Source: Vibrio aphrogenes (GTDB lineage: Bacteria > Pseudomonadota > Gammaproteobacteria > Enterobacterales > Vibrionaceae). Taken from it: a stretch of 64,000 nt of DNA. The notes beneath the pieces were generated by a model. That model worked only from the letters and a program-made list of their open reading frames with translations, did not search any database and was not told where the DNA came from. The stretch covers positions 558,001-622,000 of the forward strand of contig NZ_AP018690.1 of assembly GCF_002157735.2 (NCBI RefSeq). Reading direction: 5' to 3'. Shown piece by piece: positions 1-9,163 of this stretch (the first letter of the stretch is position 1; each line of letters starts with the position of its first letter). The translations under genes and the position numbers were made by a program.

Positions 1-1221
1 ATGGATGAGTCAAGTACTCAAATTTATGGCGCAGTACAAGCGCTAACCCAAAGCTCCGATACGCTTTTTTTGCTGCTTGGCGCTATTATGGTTTTTCTTA
101 TGCACGCCGGCTTTGCGTTTTTAGAGGTAGGTACAGTAAGACACAAAAATCAAGTTAATGCTTTAGTCAAAATATTATCGGACTTTGGGGTATCAACTAT
201 CGCATATTTCTTTTTTGGATATTGGATCGCCTACGGTCATACTTTCTTTGCCTCAGCTCCAACCTTAGCCGCAGGCAATGGCTATGAATTAGTTAAGTTT
301 TTCTTCCTTCTTACTTTTGCCGCAGCAATTCCAGCGATTGTCTCAGGCGGCATAGCGGAAAGAGCTCGGTTTTATCCGGTCCTAATTGCGACTTTTTTCA
401 TTGTCGGCTTTATCTATCCCATTTTTGAAGGCATGATTTGGCATAACAATTTTGGGTTACAATCATGGTTTGAAACCCATTTTACTGTCGGTTTTCATGA
501 TTTCGCAGGCTCAGTCGTTGTACATGGTGTCGGTGGGTGGATTGCCTTGATTGCAGTCATTTTCTTAGGGATGCGTAATGGCCGTATCCGAGCGGGAAAA
601 CACACTAACTTTGCCCCTTCCAATATCCCATTTTTAGCATTGGGCGCATGGATTCTATCAGTTGGCTGGTTCGGGTTTAATGTCATGTCCGCTCAATCAA
701 TTAATGGGATCAGTGGCTTAGTTGCAATGAATTCCTTAATGGCTATGGCTGGAGGGATCTTGGCAGCTATAATCATCGGCAAGAATGATCCAGGCTTTAT
801 TCATAACGGACCATTGGCTGGTTTAGTTGCCGTCTGTGCTGGTTCTGATTTAATGCATCCTTTAGGTGCCTTATTAACCGGAATCATCGCTGCAGCCATT
901 TTCGTATCGTTATTTACCTATATGCAAAATAAAACCAAAATTGATGATGTATTAGGTGTCTGGCCATTACATGGTGTGTGTGGGGCTTGGGGGGGCATTG
1001 CAGCGGGTATCTTTGGTCAAACAAGTCTTGGTGGAATCGGCGGGGTAAGCTTAACCGTACAAATTATCGGAACCTTGATCGGAATTACTATCGCGGTTCT
1101 CGGCTCTTTGATTGTCTACGGAGCCATTCACAAATTTACTGGTTTACGCTTAAGTGAAGAAGAAGAATATAACGGTGCCGATCTTTCTATTCATCGAATC
1201 AGCGCGACTAACGAAGATTGA
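1..1221 (+). CDS. amtB: Ammonium transporter (Amt/MEP/Rh family)
   Basis: Inner-membrane channel for ammonium uptake. The 406-residue protein has the expected set of about 11 hydrophobic segments. The two pore histidines are visible in VVHGVGGW (His175) and PLHGVCGAWGG (His324), with the conserved Asp167 in HDFAGS. Length fits the family. The ATG is the first base of the window, so a slightly longer product cannot be excluded, but the opening residues run straight into the first membrane helix as in other signal-less Amt proteins. A glnK partner, if present, would lie outside the window. Family assignment is firm; physiological substrate is inferred from the family. Confidence 0.95.
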   Translation: MDESSTQIYGAVQALTQSSDTLFLLLGAIMVFLMHAGFAFLEVGTVRHKNQVNALVKILSDFGVSTIAYFFFGYWIAYGHTFFASAPTLAAGNGYELVKFFFLLTFAAAIPAIVSGGIAERARFYPVLIATFFIVGFIYPIFEGMIWHNNFGLQSWFETHFTVGFHDFAGSVVVHGVGGWIALIAVIFLGMRNGRIRAGKHTNFAPSNIPFLALGAWILSVGWFGFNVMSAQSINGISGLVAMNSLMAMAGGILAAIIIGKNDPGFIHNGPLAGLVAVCAGSDLMHPLGALLTGIIAAAIFVSLFTYMQNKTKIDDVLGVWPLHGVCGAWGGIAAGIFGQTSLGGIGGVSLTVQIIGTLIGITIAVLGSLIVYGAIHKFTGLRLSEEEEYNGADLSIHRISATNED

Positions 1222-1879
1222 TAGATAACAAATCAACCAGTTACAGTATAATCATTTTTTGTCTATAACACGGATCTGAATATAATAGCCACTGCGAATC
1301 AAACACATGCCGCAGTGGTTATCGGAATAAGCGGTTCAACTTTTGCCCCCTACTCACTGCCTCTATTGATATTGCTTACAGCTTATTCCAATGAAATAAA
1401 AAATATATATGCAAAATTGGAATCAGAACCCGAAAAAAAATAATGATATTCGTCACACTTTTAAAAAATAATGAATTCCAAAAAAACAGCATTATTCGTC
1501 CAATTCTTGACCAAAACTTACTTCTCATTCACAATTAATACATAAAACAAATGATTTAAAACTCAAAGAAAAAATATATAACACACTGATATTTAAAGCC
1601 CTCTTTGCATGTATACCAATGGGTCTCCCTCTATTTCTTACTTACTATTCCGATGATTATTAATGCATTTATCAAATCGATTTTAGACAATGAATATTTA
1701 CAAAAGTTTCACACTTGTAGATTGATAAACTACGCTTAGAGCAGTATTGTGTACACAGCGTTTGATAACTTTTTAAATTTCAAACAGCTAGCTAACAAAA
1801 CCATGACCAACCTTTATGTTCGTAAGGTTTTGGTTGACTGGTTCACTAATATGGACAATTAATTTTGGTTGGTGCCTAT
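1222..1879. other. AT-rich intergenic region between amtB and ompA
   Basis: No convincing gene. A near-perfect 12-bp inverted repeat (ATAGCCACTGCG and its partner) at 1285-1322 lies about 60 bases after the amtB stop and may end that transcript, although no T-run follows. The rest is very AT-rich and presumably contains the ompA promoter and a long leader. A weak inverted repeat around 1805-1834 lies in the presumed leader. Confidence 0.5.
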
Positions 1880-2905
1880 ATGAATATTAAACAAATCTCT
1901 CTTAACTCTACTGTTGCGTCTATCATTTCACTCTCACTTTTAATGTCGCCTCAAGTAAACGCAGCTGCTGAAAATGCAGGTGAGTTCTACCTTGGTGCGA
2001 AAACAGGCTGGACCGACTTCACCACTCAAGGTGACGATGATGCATGGGGTGGCAGTGTTTACGGTGGTTATCAATTTAACTCATGGTTATCTTTCGAGGC
2101 TGGCTATAACTATTTAGGTAACGATAAAGGTACTATCGGTGCTGATTCATTAAAAAGTACCCTTCAAAACGGTGAAGCTGGCTTGAAGCTAGACTGGAAC
2201 CTAGGCAGTGCTTGGAACCTATTTGGTAAAGTGGGTGCTTCTTATAACGATATCGAGCACAAATACGCTGATATGAAGCAAGGCGATAACAACTGGTCAC
2301 TTATGCTAGGTGCTGGTTTGGAATATCAAATTAGCCACAACTGGCGTATCCGTACTGAATACCAATGGTTTGATGATGTTGGTAGCTCTAAATATGACCC
2401 AACATTTGTCCAAACTGACGTTAACTACCTAAGTCTTGGTTTAAGCTACTACTTCGGTAGTTCAGATGATGGTGCAGCGGCAGCAGCGGCGGCGGCAGCA
2501 ACAGCAGCGACTGCAGCTTCTCTACAAGAAGAACCAGTTCAAGAAGCTGAGCCAGCTCCAGAGCCATTACCAGCAGCAACACTGTCAAAAGGTGCTTTCG
2601 GCCATGACTCAACAGAACTGACTACTGAAGCGAAAAGCTCATTAGATCCTGTTGTGACTTACCTAGAGCAACGTCCTGAAGTCAATGTTGATGTAATTGG
2701 TTACACTGACTCAACAGGTGCTGCAGCTTATAACCAAAAACTGTCTGAAAAACGTGCTCAAAAAGCAGCGGATTACCTAACAGGTAATGGTATCGATTCA
2801 TCACGTATCACTGTTGAAGGTAAAGGCGAAGAAAACCCTATCGCTGATAACTCAACTGCTGAAGGCCGTGAACAAAACCGTCGTATCGAAGTAACTTATA
2901 AATAA
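1880..2905 (+). CDS. ompA: OmpA-family outer membrane porin
   Basis: Major outer membrane protein: an N-terminal eight-stranded beta-barrel (about residues 30-195 of 341) followed by an Ala/Pro/Glu-rich hinge and a C-terminal OmpA domain that binds peptidoglycan (GYTDSTGAAAYNQ and RAQKAADYL stretches). A signal peptide ends near VNAA. I chose the ATG at 1880 rather than the upstream in-frame TTG at 1865 because the signal peptide starts there. The hinge has an unusual run of about 13 residues that are nearly all alanine, encoded by GCN codons near 2476-2520. A strong terminator follows. Identity is confident. Confidence 0.93.
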   Translation: MNIKQISLNSTVASIISLSLLMSPQVNAAAENAGEFYLGAKTGWTDFTTQGDDDAWGGSVYGGYQFNSWLSFEAGYNYLGNDKGTIGADSLKSTLQNGEAGLKLDWNLGSAWNLFGKVGASYNDIEHKYADMKQGDNNWSLMLGAGLEYQISHNWRIRTEYQWFDDVGSSKYDPTFVQTDVNYLSLGLSYYFGSSDDGAAAAAAAAATAATAASLQEEPVQEAEPAPEPLPAATLSKGAFGHDSTELTTEAKSSLDPVVTYLEQRPEVNVDVIGYTDSTGAAAYNQKLSEKRAQKAADYLTGNGIDSSRITVEGKGEENPIADNSTAEGREQNRRIEVTYK

Positions 2906-2924
2906 TTACTTCTTTAAAGACTCG

Positions 2925-2953
2925 AAAGGCTGCGGATCTCGCAGCCTTTTTTT
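2925..2953 (+). terminator. Rho-independent terminator of ompA
   Basis: Perfect 10-bp stem AAAGGCTGCG / CGCAGCCTTT with a 5-base loop, followed by a T-run, 20 bases after the ompA stop. Confidence 0.93.
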
Positions 2954-3002
2954 ATTGCTATCGCTTTTCAATCTGTCTCACCTTTCAATAATCGGCATTT
3001 AG

Positions 3003-3110
3003 TTAACCTTTAGTGCAGATAAGAGTGTCACAATAACAAGTCTAACCTTCTGATATATGATGCCCCAAATGCGGTATTGAGTGAATTCTAGTTATCCGCA
3101 ACTGAGGTTA
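3003..3110. repeat. Inverted-repeat element copy A (internally deleted)
   Basis: A 108-bp member of a repeat family also found at 19795-20031, 37717-37850, 58456-58475 and 61296-61529. It keeps both ends: a degenerate left end (3003-3022) and a right end TTATCCGCAACTGAGGTTA. About 125 bp of the middle of the full element is missing. Its last three bases form the stop codon of fumC, which runs into it from the other side. It encodes nothing and looks like a non-autonomous, MITE-like element. Confidence 0.8.
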
Positions 3111-4505
3111 GTTATGAATTAAGTGCTTAGGATCAAGAAGCGTTTCTAACTCTACTTGTGATAAGCTCGTCTTTTCTTTTGCTACCTCAATAATTGGCCG
3201 CTGCTCTTGATAGGCTTGTTTTGCGATTTCAGCCGCTTTGTTATAGCCAATAATAGAGTTAAGCGCCGTCACTAAAATAGGATTTTGACTTAACGTTTGT
3301 TGAATATGCGTTTCTTTCACTTGAAAATCAGCAATAGCCTTATCCGCTAAAGCCAGAGAACTATTAGCCATTAATTCGATACTTTGTAATAAATTATGGG
3401 CGATCACAGGTAGCATGACATTCAATTGAAAATTTCCACTTTGTCCTGCAATCGTTATAGCCGAATCATTTCCGATCACTTGCGCTGAGGCCATCGCAAC
3501 AGCTTCTGGGATAACAGGGTTCACTTTACCTGGCATAATAGAAGAGCCTGGTTGTAATGCTGCTAGTTCTATCTCTGCAATTCCAGTCAATGGCCCAGAG
3601 TTCATCCAACGTAAATCATTGGCTATTTTCATTAATGAGGCCGCATAGGCTTTCAGTGCCCCCGACATTGCAACACTGGAATCTTGACTGCTTAATGAGT
3701 AGAAATAATTGTCACTGGCGATAACCTTTTTACCCGTTATTTGCTGAATACTTTTAAGAAATGCATGCACAAATTCTTGAGAGGTATTAATTCCCGTACC
3801 AACTGCCGTTCCGCCTTGTGCTAAATGACGAAACTCTGGCAATAACTGTTGTATTCGAGTGTTAGCGTACTCAACTTGAGCTTGCCAACCATGTAACTCT
3901 TGTTCCATGGTAATCGGCATCGCATCCATTAAGTGTGTTCTACCGGTTTTGACCACATGAGATAACGACTGCGCTTTTTTATCCAATACTTGACTTAAAT
4001 GATTCATTGCCGGCAATAACTTATCTTCAATGGCAATAAGAGCGCTTAATTGAATTGCTGTCGGAATTACATCATTACTGCTTTGCCCCATATTGACATG
4101 ATCATTTGGGTGCACTTTTTGAGCCTCACCGGCCTGCTCAAGTTTTTGATTAGCTAATGTCGCAATGACCTCATTGGCATTCATATTCGAACTGGTGCCT
4201 GACCCAGTCTGGAAGACATCAATAGGGAAATGTTGTAAATGCTCGCCTGCAATGATGCTCAGGCACGCCTCTTGTATCGCTTTTGAAAGAATAGGTTCCA
4301 ACTGACCAAGCTGCTCATTAGCTTGAGCCGCCGCCAATTTTATTGTGACCAGTGCTTGAATAAAGGATGAGGGAAGAGTCAATGAACTGATAGTAAAATT
4401 ATCAACCGCTCGTTGAGTTTGCGCTTGGTATAGTGCGTCTTGAGGTACTTTTACCTCTCCCATACTATCTTGTTCAATTCGATAAAACGTCTCAGAAATA
4501 GCCAT
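3108..4505 (-). CDS. fumC: Class II fumarate hydratase
   Basis: Interconverts fumarate and malate in the TCA cycle without an iron-sulfur cluster. The 465-residue length matches FumC. The superfamily signature GSSIMPGKVNP is at about 320-330 (catalytic serine loop) and GRTHLMDA carries the conserved His191; GSGTSSNMNANEV (101-113) is the substrate-binding segment. The gene stands alone with no operon partner. Oddity: the TAA stop lies inside the terminal bases of a repeat element (3003-3110), so the last residues (HLIHN) may differ from the ancestral C-terminus. Function is firm. Confidence 0.95.
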   Translation of the reverse strand: MAISETFYRIEQDSMGEVKVPQDALYQAQTQRAVDNFTISSLTLPSSFIQALVTIKLAAAQANEQLGQLEPILSKAIQEACLSIIAGEHLQHFPIDVFQTGSGTSSNMNANEVIATLANQKLEQAGEAQKVHPNDHVNMGQSSNDVIPTAIQLSALIAIEDKLLPAMNHLSQVLDKKAQSLSHVVKTGRTHLMDAMPITMEQELHGWQAQVEYANTRIQQLLPEFRHLAQGGTAVGTGINTSQEFVHAFLKSIQQITGKKVIASDNYFYSLSSQDSSVAMSGALKAYAASLMKIANDLRWMNSGPLTGIAEIELAALQPGSSIMPGKVNPVIPEAVAMASAQVIGNDSAITIAGQSGNFQLNVMLPVIAHNLLQSIELMANSSLALADKAIADFQVKETHIQQTLSQNPILVTALNSIIGYNKAAEIAKQAYQEQRPIIEVAKEKTSLSQVELETLLDPKHLIHN

Positions 4506-4681
4506 AACATCCTCCTATGATTCGATGGTATGGCTTTAGTGTCGAGCCTATTGATAAAAGATGCAAGTAATCATATACATAGGTAAAACCTAACTAACCT
4601 AAGTTGCAGATCACTAAGGCGTCACTATGATAATACTTCAATCAATTATCTCTGTTTGATAAATTTATGCTGCCTTATCAA

Positions 4682-5116
4682 TTAACGCTGCTTTGTGAAC
4701 TGTTGCACATCTGGCGGTATAATCACCCAAGATTGCTTTTCGCTGGTCCAAACATGAGTCGTTGGCACAATCATACTGGTATTGTCTAAACCGCCAGCGG
4801 CCTTAAACTTAATCACTTCCGGAGCTTCAGGATTGATTTGATAAATACGATTGCCACAATTAGGACAGAATTTCCCTAAATTGACATTACCGCTCTCTGC
4901 AACTCTGCTGGTTTCTTTTAGCTCTCCCGATATTTCAATCGCTTCCGCATCGACAATACAAGTAATACTAAACGCACTGGTAGATAACTTTTGGCATTCT
5001 TTACAGTGACAAGCAATCACCATTTTAGGGGGCGCTTTTAATAAAAAAGACACACTGCCACATTGACATTGCCCTTTCACTGGGTAGGTTATTGCTTCGG
5101 TTTGATGCTCTTCCAT
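4682..5116 (-). CDS. GFA-family (glutathione-dependent formaldehyde-activating-like) zinc protein
   Basis: A 144-residue protein of the GFA/CENP-V fold. The zinc-binding cysteine pattern is clear: CQCGSV near residue 17, CHCKECQ near 37 and FCPNCGN near 83. The family was named for activation of formaldehyde with glutathione, but most members have no proven reaction, so no substrate is assigned. It lies between fumC and a sulfurtransferase gene on the same strand, with gaps above 100 bases, and is probably its own transcript. Family firm; function unknown. Confidence 0.85.
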   Translation of the reverse strand: MEEHQTEAITYPVKGQCQCGSVSFLLKAPPKMVIACHCKECQKLSTSAFSITCIVDAEAIEISGELKETSRVAESGNVNLGKFCPNCGNRIYQINPEAPEVIKFKAAGGLDNTSMIVPTTHVWTSEKQSWVIIPPDVQQFTKQR

Positions 5117-5239
5117 TATTATTCCCTCCGTTAGTTACGTTTTAGTAACTCAGTTCCTTAAATGATGCCAATCAGACTAATTAGATGGTCAAGATAATTA
5201 GATGCCTAGGTAATGAATACGATTGGCATGACAAGCCCA

Positions 5240-6079
5240 TTACTCAATTGGCAAGTCAGGGTTTGCCCCCCATTCGCTCCAAGAGCCATCATAAACGGCC
5301 AAGTGATTAAAACCACAAAGATACGCTGCCATAATCACAATACACGCGGTAAAACCAGAGCCACAAGACACCATCACTTTTTGATCATGTTGCAATCCAT
5401 AGTGTTTAAATAGCGCTTGTAATTCTTCTGCCGGCTTGAAACGATGACCCGCTAAGACTTCAGGGAAAGGAATATTAATGGAAGATGGGATATGACCTGC
5501 GCGCATTCCTTCTCTAGGTTCTTTGACTTGCCCTAAAAAGCGCTCCTGCGAACGTGCATCCAAAATCAGACAATGTTCTTTTTTTAACGCATCAAGAACA
5601 TCGTTCACACCGCCTATCTTATCTTGTTGCAAGTCAGCTTGAATATTACCAACAGGTCTATCTTTAATCGTGTAAGTATTCGCCATAGGATATCCCATGG
5701 ATTGCCAGGTTGAGACCCCGCCATCGAGTACATAAACCTGTTCAAAACCCATTGTTTTAAATATCCACCACGCTCTTGGGGCGGAGTACATCCCACGCGC
5801 ATCATATAAAATGACAATACTGTGTTGATTGATGCCTAAACGTCTCGCATTATCTACAAATTGCTCAACCGTAGGCATGGTATTAGGTAATGGATTAGTC
5901 AGGTCGACAAAAACATTTTCAATATCGAAAAGCTGCGAGTTAGGTAAATAAGTTCGAGGTTGAACTAACGGCTCTCCCGCAACGGCATGTTCTGTCGTGG
6001 CATCGAGTATGATGACATTATCATCTGAAAAATGGTCAAATAGCCAAGTAGGAGAAACCAGTGGATACGCTGAATTCAT
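5240..6079 (-). CDS. sseA: 3-mercaptopyruvate/thiosulfate sulfurtransferase
   Basis: Two rhodanese domains in tandem (about 8-130 inactive, 155-275 catalytic) in a 279-residue cytoplasmic protein. The active-site loop is CGSGFT at 239-244, with Cys239 as the persulfide carrier; the CG[ST]G-type loop is typical of 3-mercaptopyruvate sulfurtransferases rather than classical thiosulfate rhodaneses. The N-terminal domain carries the conserved YDARGMYSAPRAWW. It transfers sulfur from 3-mercaptopyruvate to thiophilic acceptors. It is probably monocistronic. SseA is the best name, but substrate preference was not tested. Confidence 0.88.
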   Translation of the reverse strand: MNSAYPLVSPTWLFDHFSDDNVIILDATTEHAVAGEPLVQPRTYLPNSQLFDIENVFVDLTNPLPNTMPTVEQFVDNARRLGINQHSIVILYDARGMYSAPRAWWIFKTMGFEQVYVLDGGVSTWQSMGYPMANTYTIKDRPVGNIQADLQQDKIGGVNDVLDALKKEHCLILDARSQERFLGQVKEPREGMRAGHIPSSINIPFPEVLAGHRFKPAEELQALFKHYGLQHDQKVMVSCGSGFTACIVIMAAYLCGFNHLAVYDGSWSEWGANPDLPIE

Positions 6080-6164
6080 TTGTATTCATCCTTGTTGATA
6101 CATGATCTTCATTTAAAGAACACAAACAACCTAAGCCAAGGATGCTATACAAGGAGAGTTCAAC

Positions 6165-6770
6165 TTAAAGTTGGTTCACCATAAATTGGGCATCATCACC
6201 ATAGCTGTCGGTGCTTGTAGACTTCATTGATTTAAAACCAAATTTAGACCAAAAGCCAGACATTCCTTGGACTGCAACTAACGATATTTTATCGATATCG
6301 AACGATTGAGCTTGTTCGATCACGTTTTCAATCAAGGCTTGAGCCACACCTTCACCACGAGCTTCTGGAGTAATGGCAAGGTCATGAATATACAACGTTG
6401 ACGCCTCTTGTGGGCTCACCAGTTCTTCACTGTCGGAAATGTCTTGATTGATACAAGGCACCTGCTCACCTTCCCATGGATGCGCTAACACATAGCCTAA
6501 AACTTGCTCTTCCCCATCAACACACACAAAGCAGGTCTCAGGTGACACATCTGCTTTGATCTTGAGAATATCAATACCTTCCGCCAGCTCATCACGATAA
6601 GCAATATCTTGGATCTGCTCGATTTGTTCCCAAGCTTGATCAGGAATCTCATCACCTTGCGTATCGTCATTAAAAGATAGGATATTGAATTCGCTCGTCG
6701 CATATTCAGTGGACTTGTTATCAACGTGAGTTGGAGGAGTTATTTGTTGTGAAGTAGGCTGATTCGACAT
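6165..6770 (-). CDS. GNAT-family N-acetyltransferase
   Basis: A 201-residue protein with an acidic N-terminal extension of about 60 residues and then a GNAT domain. The acetyl-CoA-binding motif is LAITPEARGEGVAQALIE (about residues 131-148), preceded by the IHDL strand and followed by the SGFWSKFGF segment of motif B. The acceptor substrate cannot be told from sequence. An AAGGTG ribosome site precedes the ATG. It sits upstream of sseA on the same strand, with an 85-base gap, so cotranscription is possible but not shown. Confidence 0.82.
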   Translation of the reverse strand: MSNQPTSQQITPPTHVDNKSTEYATSEFNILSFNDDTQGDEIPDQAWEQIEQIQDIAYRDELAEGIDILKIKADVSPETCFVCVDGEEQVLGYVLAHPWEGEQVPCINQDISDSEELVSPQEASTLYIHDLAITPEARGEGVAQALIENVIEQAQSFDIDKISLVAVQGMSGFWSKFGFKSMKSTSTDSYGDDAQFMVNQL

Positions 6771-6875
6771 GGATACACCTTAAAATAGTCTGCGTCTTCC
6801 TTAACCGATGAATGAAAATCTAAGCCTGATTATAGCAAAGTCACTGCACAAAGTATAAACAATCCCCCCATTCCA

Positions 6876-7160
6876 TTAGATATAAAAATCAGGATTCAAA
6901 ATAAACACGGAGCCAATGCAATTCATAATCACAACCAACCAGAATATGAATTGAAATTTAAATTTACGGCTCTTATGACGCAACATCCGCTGAGCCATTA
7001 ATGCCCCCGGCCAGCCACCCAAAAGTGACAATAAATGCAGCGTTTTTTCTGGTGTGCGCCATGCCCCTTTCACCGCAGCCCTTTTATCTTTCCAATAAAC
7101 TAAAAAAGTAATCAAACTCATGATGAAGCAATAAATTATGCCCAGTTGTATCGTTATCAT
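6876..7160 (-). CDS. DUF1294 small membrane protein
   Basis: A 94-residue protein with about three hydrophobic segments and the DUF1294 core: YWKDKRAA, the basic WRTPEKTLHLLSLLGGWPGAL stretch and QRMLRHKSRKFKFQ. In many proteins this domain follows a cold-shock domain; here it is stand-alone. No biochemical role is established for the family. It is next to a GNAT gene (7193-7615) on the same strand with a 32-base gap, so the two could be cotranscribed. Confidence 0.8.
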   Translation of the reverse strand: MITIQLGIIYCFIMSLITFLVYWKDKRAAVKGAWRTPEKTLHLLSLLGGWPGALMAQRMLRHKSRKFKFQFIFWLVVIMNCIGSVFILNPDFYI

Positions 7161-7192
7161 GTTTAAATTTTCGACCTTCTATACAGCAGAGA

Positions 7193-7615
7193 TTACTCAT
7201 GCTGAGGTGATTGAATTTGGCTCAGATCCGCTAGAATCCAAGCACTGTGATGAGGAGTGAAACCAATATGAGGATAATATTTAACAGCATCAGGGGCTGC
7301 TAATAAATTTAACTTACAGCCAGGAGTTAGCTGTTTAAAGGTTTCGATGATTAATTGCGTACCCAGTCCTTGTGATTGCACTTTTTTTGACACCGCTAAC
7401 TCAGACATATAGCAACAATAATGAAAATCGGTAACAGAACGTGCAACACCGACTAGGCTATCCCCATCCCAGGCGGTAACCAATAGATCGGTATGATCAA
7501 GCATCCCTTGAATTAATGTGTGGTCATTTAGCGGACGACGCTCACCCAAACTGGTTTGTGCAAGTAAATGAATAAATTGCTCTACTGAAATCGGCTGATT
7601 CACTCTATATTCCAT
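7193..7615 (-). CDS. GNAT-family N-acetyltransferase (small)
   Basis: A compact 140-residue GNAT domain with LAVSKKVQSQGLGTQLIIE as the acetyl-CoA-binding segment (about 73-91) and KYYPHIGFTPH near the end. No extra domains. Proteins of this type in gammaproteobacteria are usually annotated only to family level; the acceptor is unknown. It is the likely first gene of a two-gene unit with the DUF1294 gene. It shows no close resemblance to the larger GNAT protein at 6165-6770 beyond the fold motifs. Confidence 0.82.
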   Translation of the reverse strand: MEYRVNQPISVEQFIHLLAQTSLGERRPLNDHTLIQGMLDHTDLLVTAWDGDSLVGVARSVTDFHYCCYMSELAVSKKVQSQGLGTQLIIETFKQLTPGCKLNLLAAPDAVKYYPHIGFTPHHSAWILADLSQIQSPQHE

Positions 7616-7848
7616 TCTCTGACTTCCTTATGTGCAGCGATTTCGCCAAACCAAACTATGTGGTTTAACTAAACCCGTTCTCCTAACGAAATAACAGAAT
7701 AAGTACTCAGCATAAAAAAGCCAATCACTTACTGACTTTTTCGTATTAAAATTGATCTCACCCTTCATATTCTATTTATTGTTCTATTCATTGTTATTTG
7801 TCGATGGATGCTTTCCTGTTTCATGCTGACCTAACAAAATGTGACACA

Positions 7849-9054
7849 TCAATCGTGAACCACTCGTTCAATATGCCACGCATTCATTCTTTTCATCGAC
7901 ATTACCATCAACAAAGCCGTAGCCCCAGCAGCCATGACCACCATCGCCGCATATGGTGCAGTTAATGATGTTTGTTGGATAACACCGGCCAGCAACGAAG
8001 CACCACTCATTTGAATACAGCCCAACATGGCCGCCGCGGTACCCGCCCTTTCACCAAAACCAGATAATGCCATGCTGGTTGCTGGCCCTAGCAATAAAGC
8101 AAACCCGATGCACAGCAACGCCATAGGTAACATAAACCCAATACCGGCTAACAATGGTGAACTGATATCGGCGACTTGAACCAGCAGTTGCAACAATGCC
8201 GAGACAATAAACAAGCGTAAAGCCAGCTTCACAGTGGTTCGATTTCCTAACTTCTTAATCACCCAAGGTGCGGCAAAACACGCGGCAATATTGATAAGCG
8301 CATTTACACCAAATAACCCACTAAAGGATAATTCTGACAACCCTAAATGCCCAATAAGCCATACTGGCGCATAAGAAACATATGTTAAAATGGCTCCCAT
8401 ACCAAACATGCAACAAAAAGCATAAAATAAAAAGTGACGATCACTTAAAACCGGTTTATATCTCCCCCAGCGGTATAGGGCACCATCATTCACCGTATTA
8501 GCTGGTCGTGTTTCAGGAAAGCGCAACGCCACCATGATTAAAATCATCAAGGCATAGAGGGTCATAAAAATAAACGTTGAACGCCAGCCAAAATGCAAAG
8601 CCAATACTCCTCCAAACGTTGGTGCTAACGCAGGAATCACACAAATAGCCCCATTCAGATAACTGTATATTTTGGCCCCTTCTTTCACGCTGTAACAATC
8701 TCGTACAGCACTAAAAACCACAATAGACGTAGAACACGCAGCAAAGCCCTGTAGCACTCTCGCAAGTTGCAGTAATGAAAATTCTTGTGCCACCGCCGCT
8801 AATAAACTACTCATGCCGTAAAGCACAATGCCAAATAAGGCAATCGGACGACGCCCAAATCGATCGGCTAATGGGCCAATAATGATCTGCCCAAGCCCCA
8901 TCGCAAATAAAAATAAAATCAACGTCGACTGTACTTCACTGTTTGATACTTGAAACTCGAGGGCCATGGTTGGCAAAGAAGGTAAAAAGATATCAATGGC
9001 TAACGGACTGAGTAAAACCATCGTCATTAACATAGGTAATAAATTGCGTTGCAT
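7849..9054 (-). CDS. Bcr/CflA-type multidrug efflux MFS transporter
   Basis: A 401-residue major facilitator with about 12 hydrophobic segments. The MFS signature between helices 2 and 3 reads GPLADRFGRRPIALFG, and the opening LSPLAIDIFLPSLP is typical of the DHA1 Bcr/CflA branch, which exports drugs such as bicyclomycin and chloramphenicol by proton antiport. The specific substrate is unknown. It is divergent from a LysR gene starting 109 bases away, the usual arrangement when the regulator controls the transporter. Confidence 0.88.
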   Translation of the reverse strand: MQRNLLPMLMTMVLLSPLAIDIFLPSLPTMALEFQVSNSEVQSTLILFLFAMGLGQIIIGPLADRFGRRPIALFGIVLYGMSSLLAAVAQEFSLLQLARVLQGFAACSTSIVVFSAVRDCYSVKEGAKIYSYLNGAICVIPALAPTFGGVLALHFGWRSTFIFMTLYALMILIMVALRFPETRPANTVNDGALYRWGRYKPVLSDRHFLFYAFCCMFGMGAILTYVSYAPVWLIGHLGLSELSFSGLFGVNALINIAACFAAPWVIKKLGNRTTVKLALRLFIVSALLQLLVQVADISSPLLAGIGFMLPMALLCIGFALLLGPATSMALSGFGERAGTAAAMLGCIQMSGASLLAGVIQQTSLTAPYAAMVVMAAGATALLMVMSMKRMNAWHIERVVHD

Positions 9055-9163
9055 GAATTCTCACAGATAAAAGTAGCGTTTTTAATGCCGCGCAGTGTAA
9101 CCCTTCGATGTTATGAATTGAAATGATATAATGTCGAAAGACAATTTCCTTTGAGGAATAACA

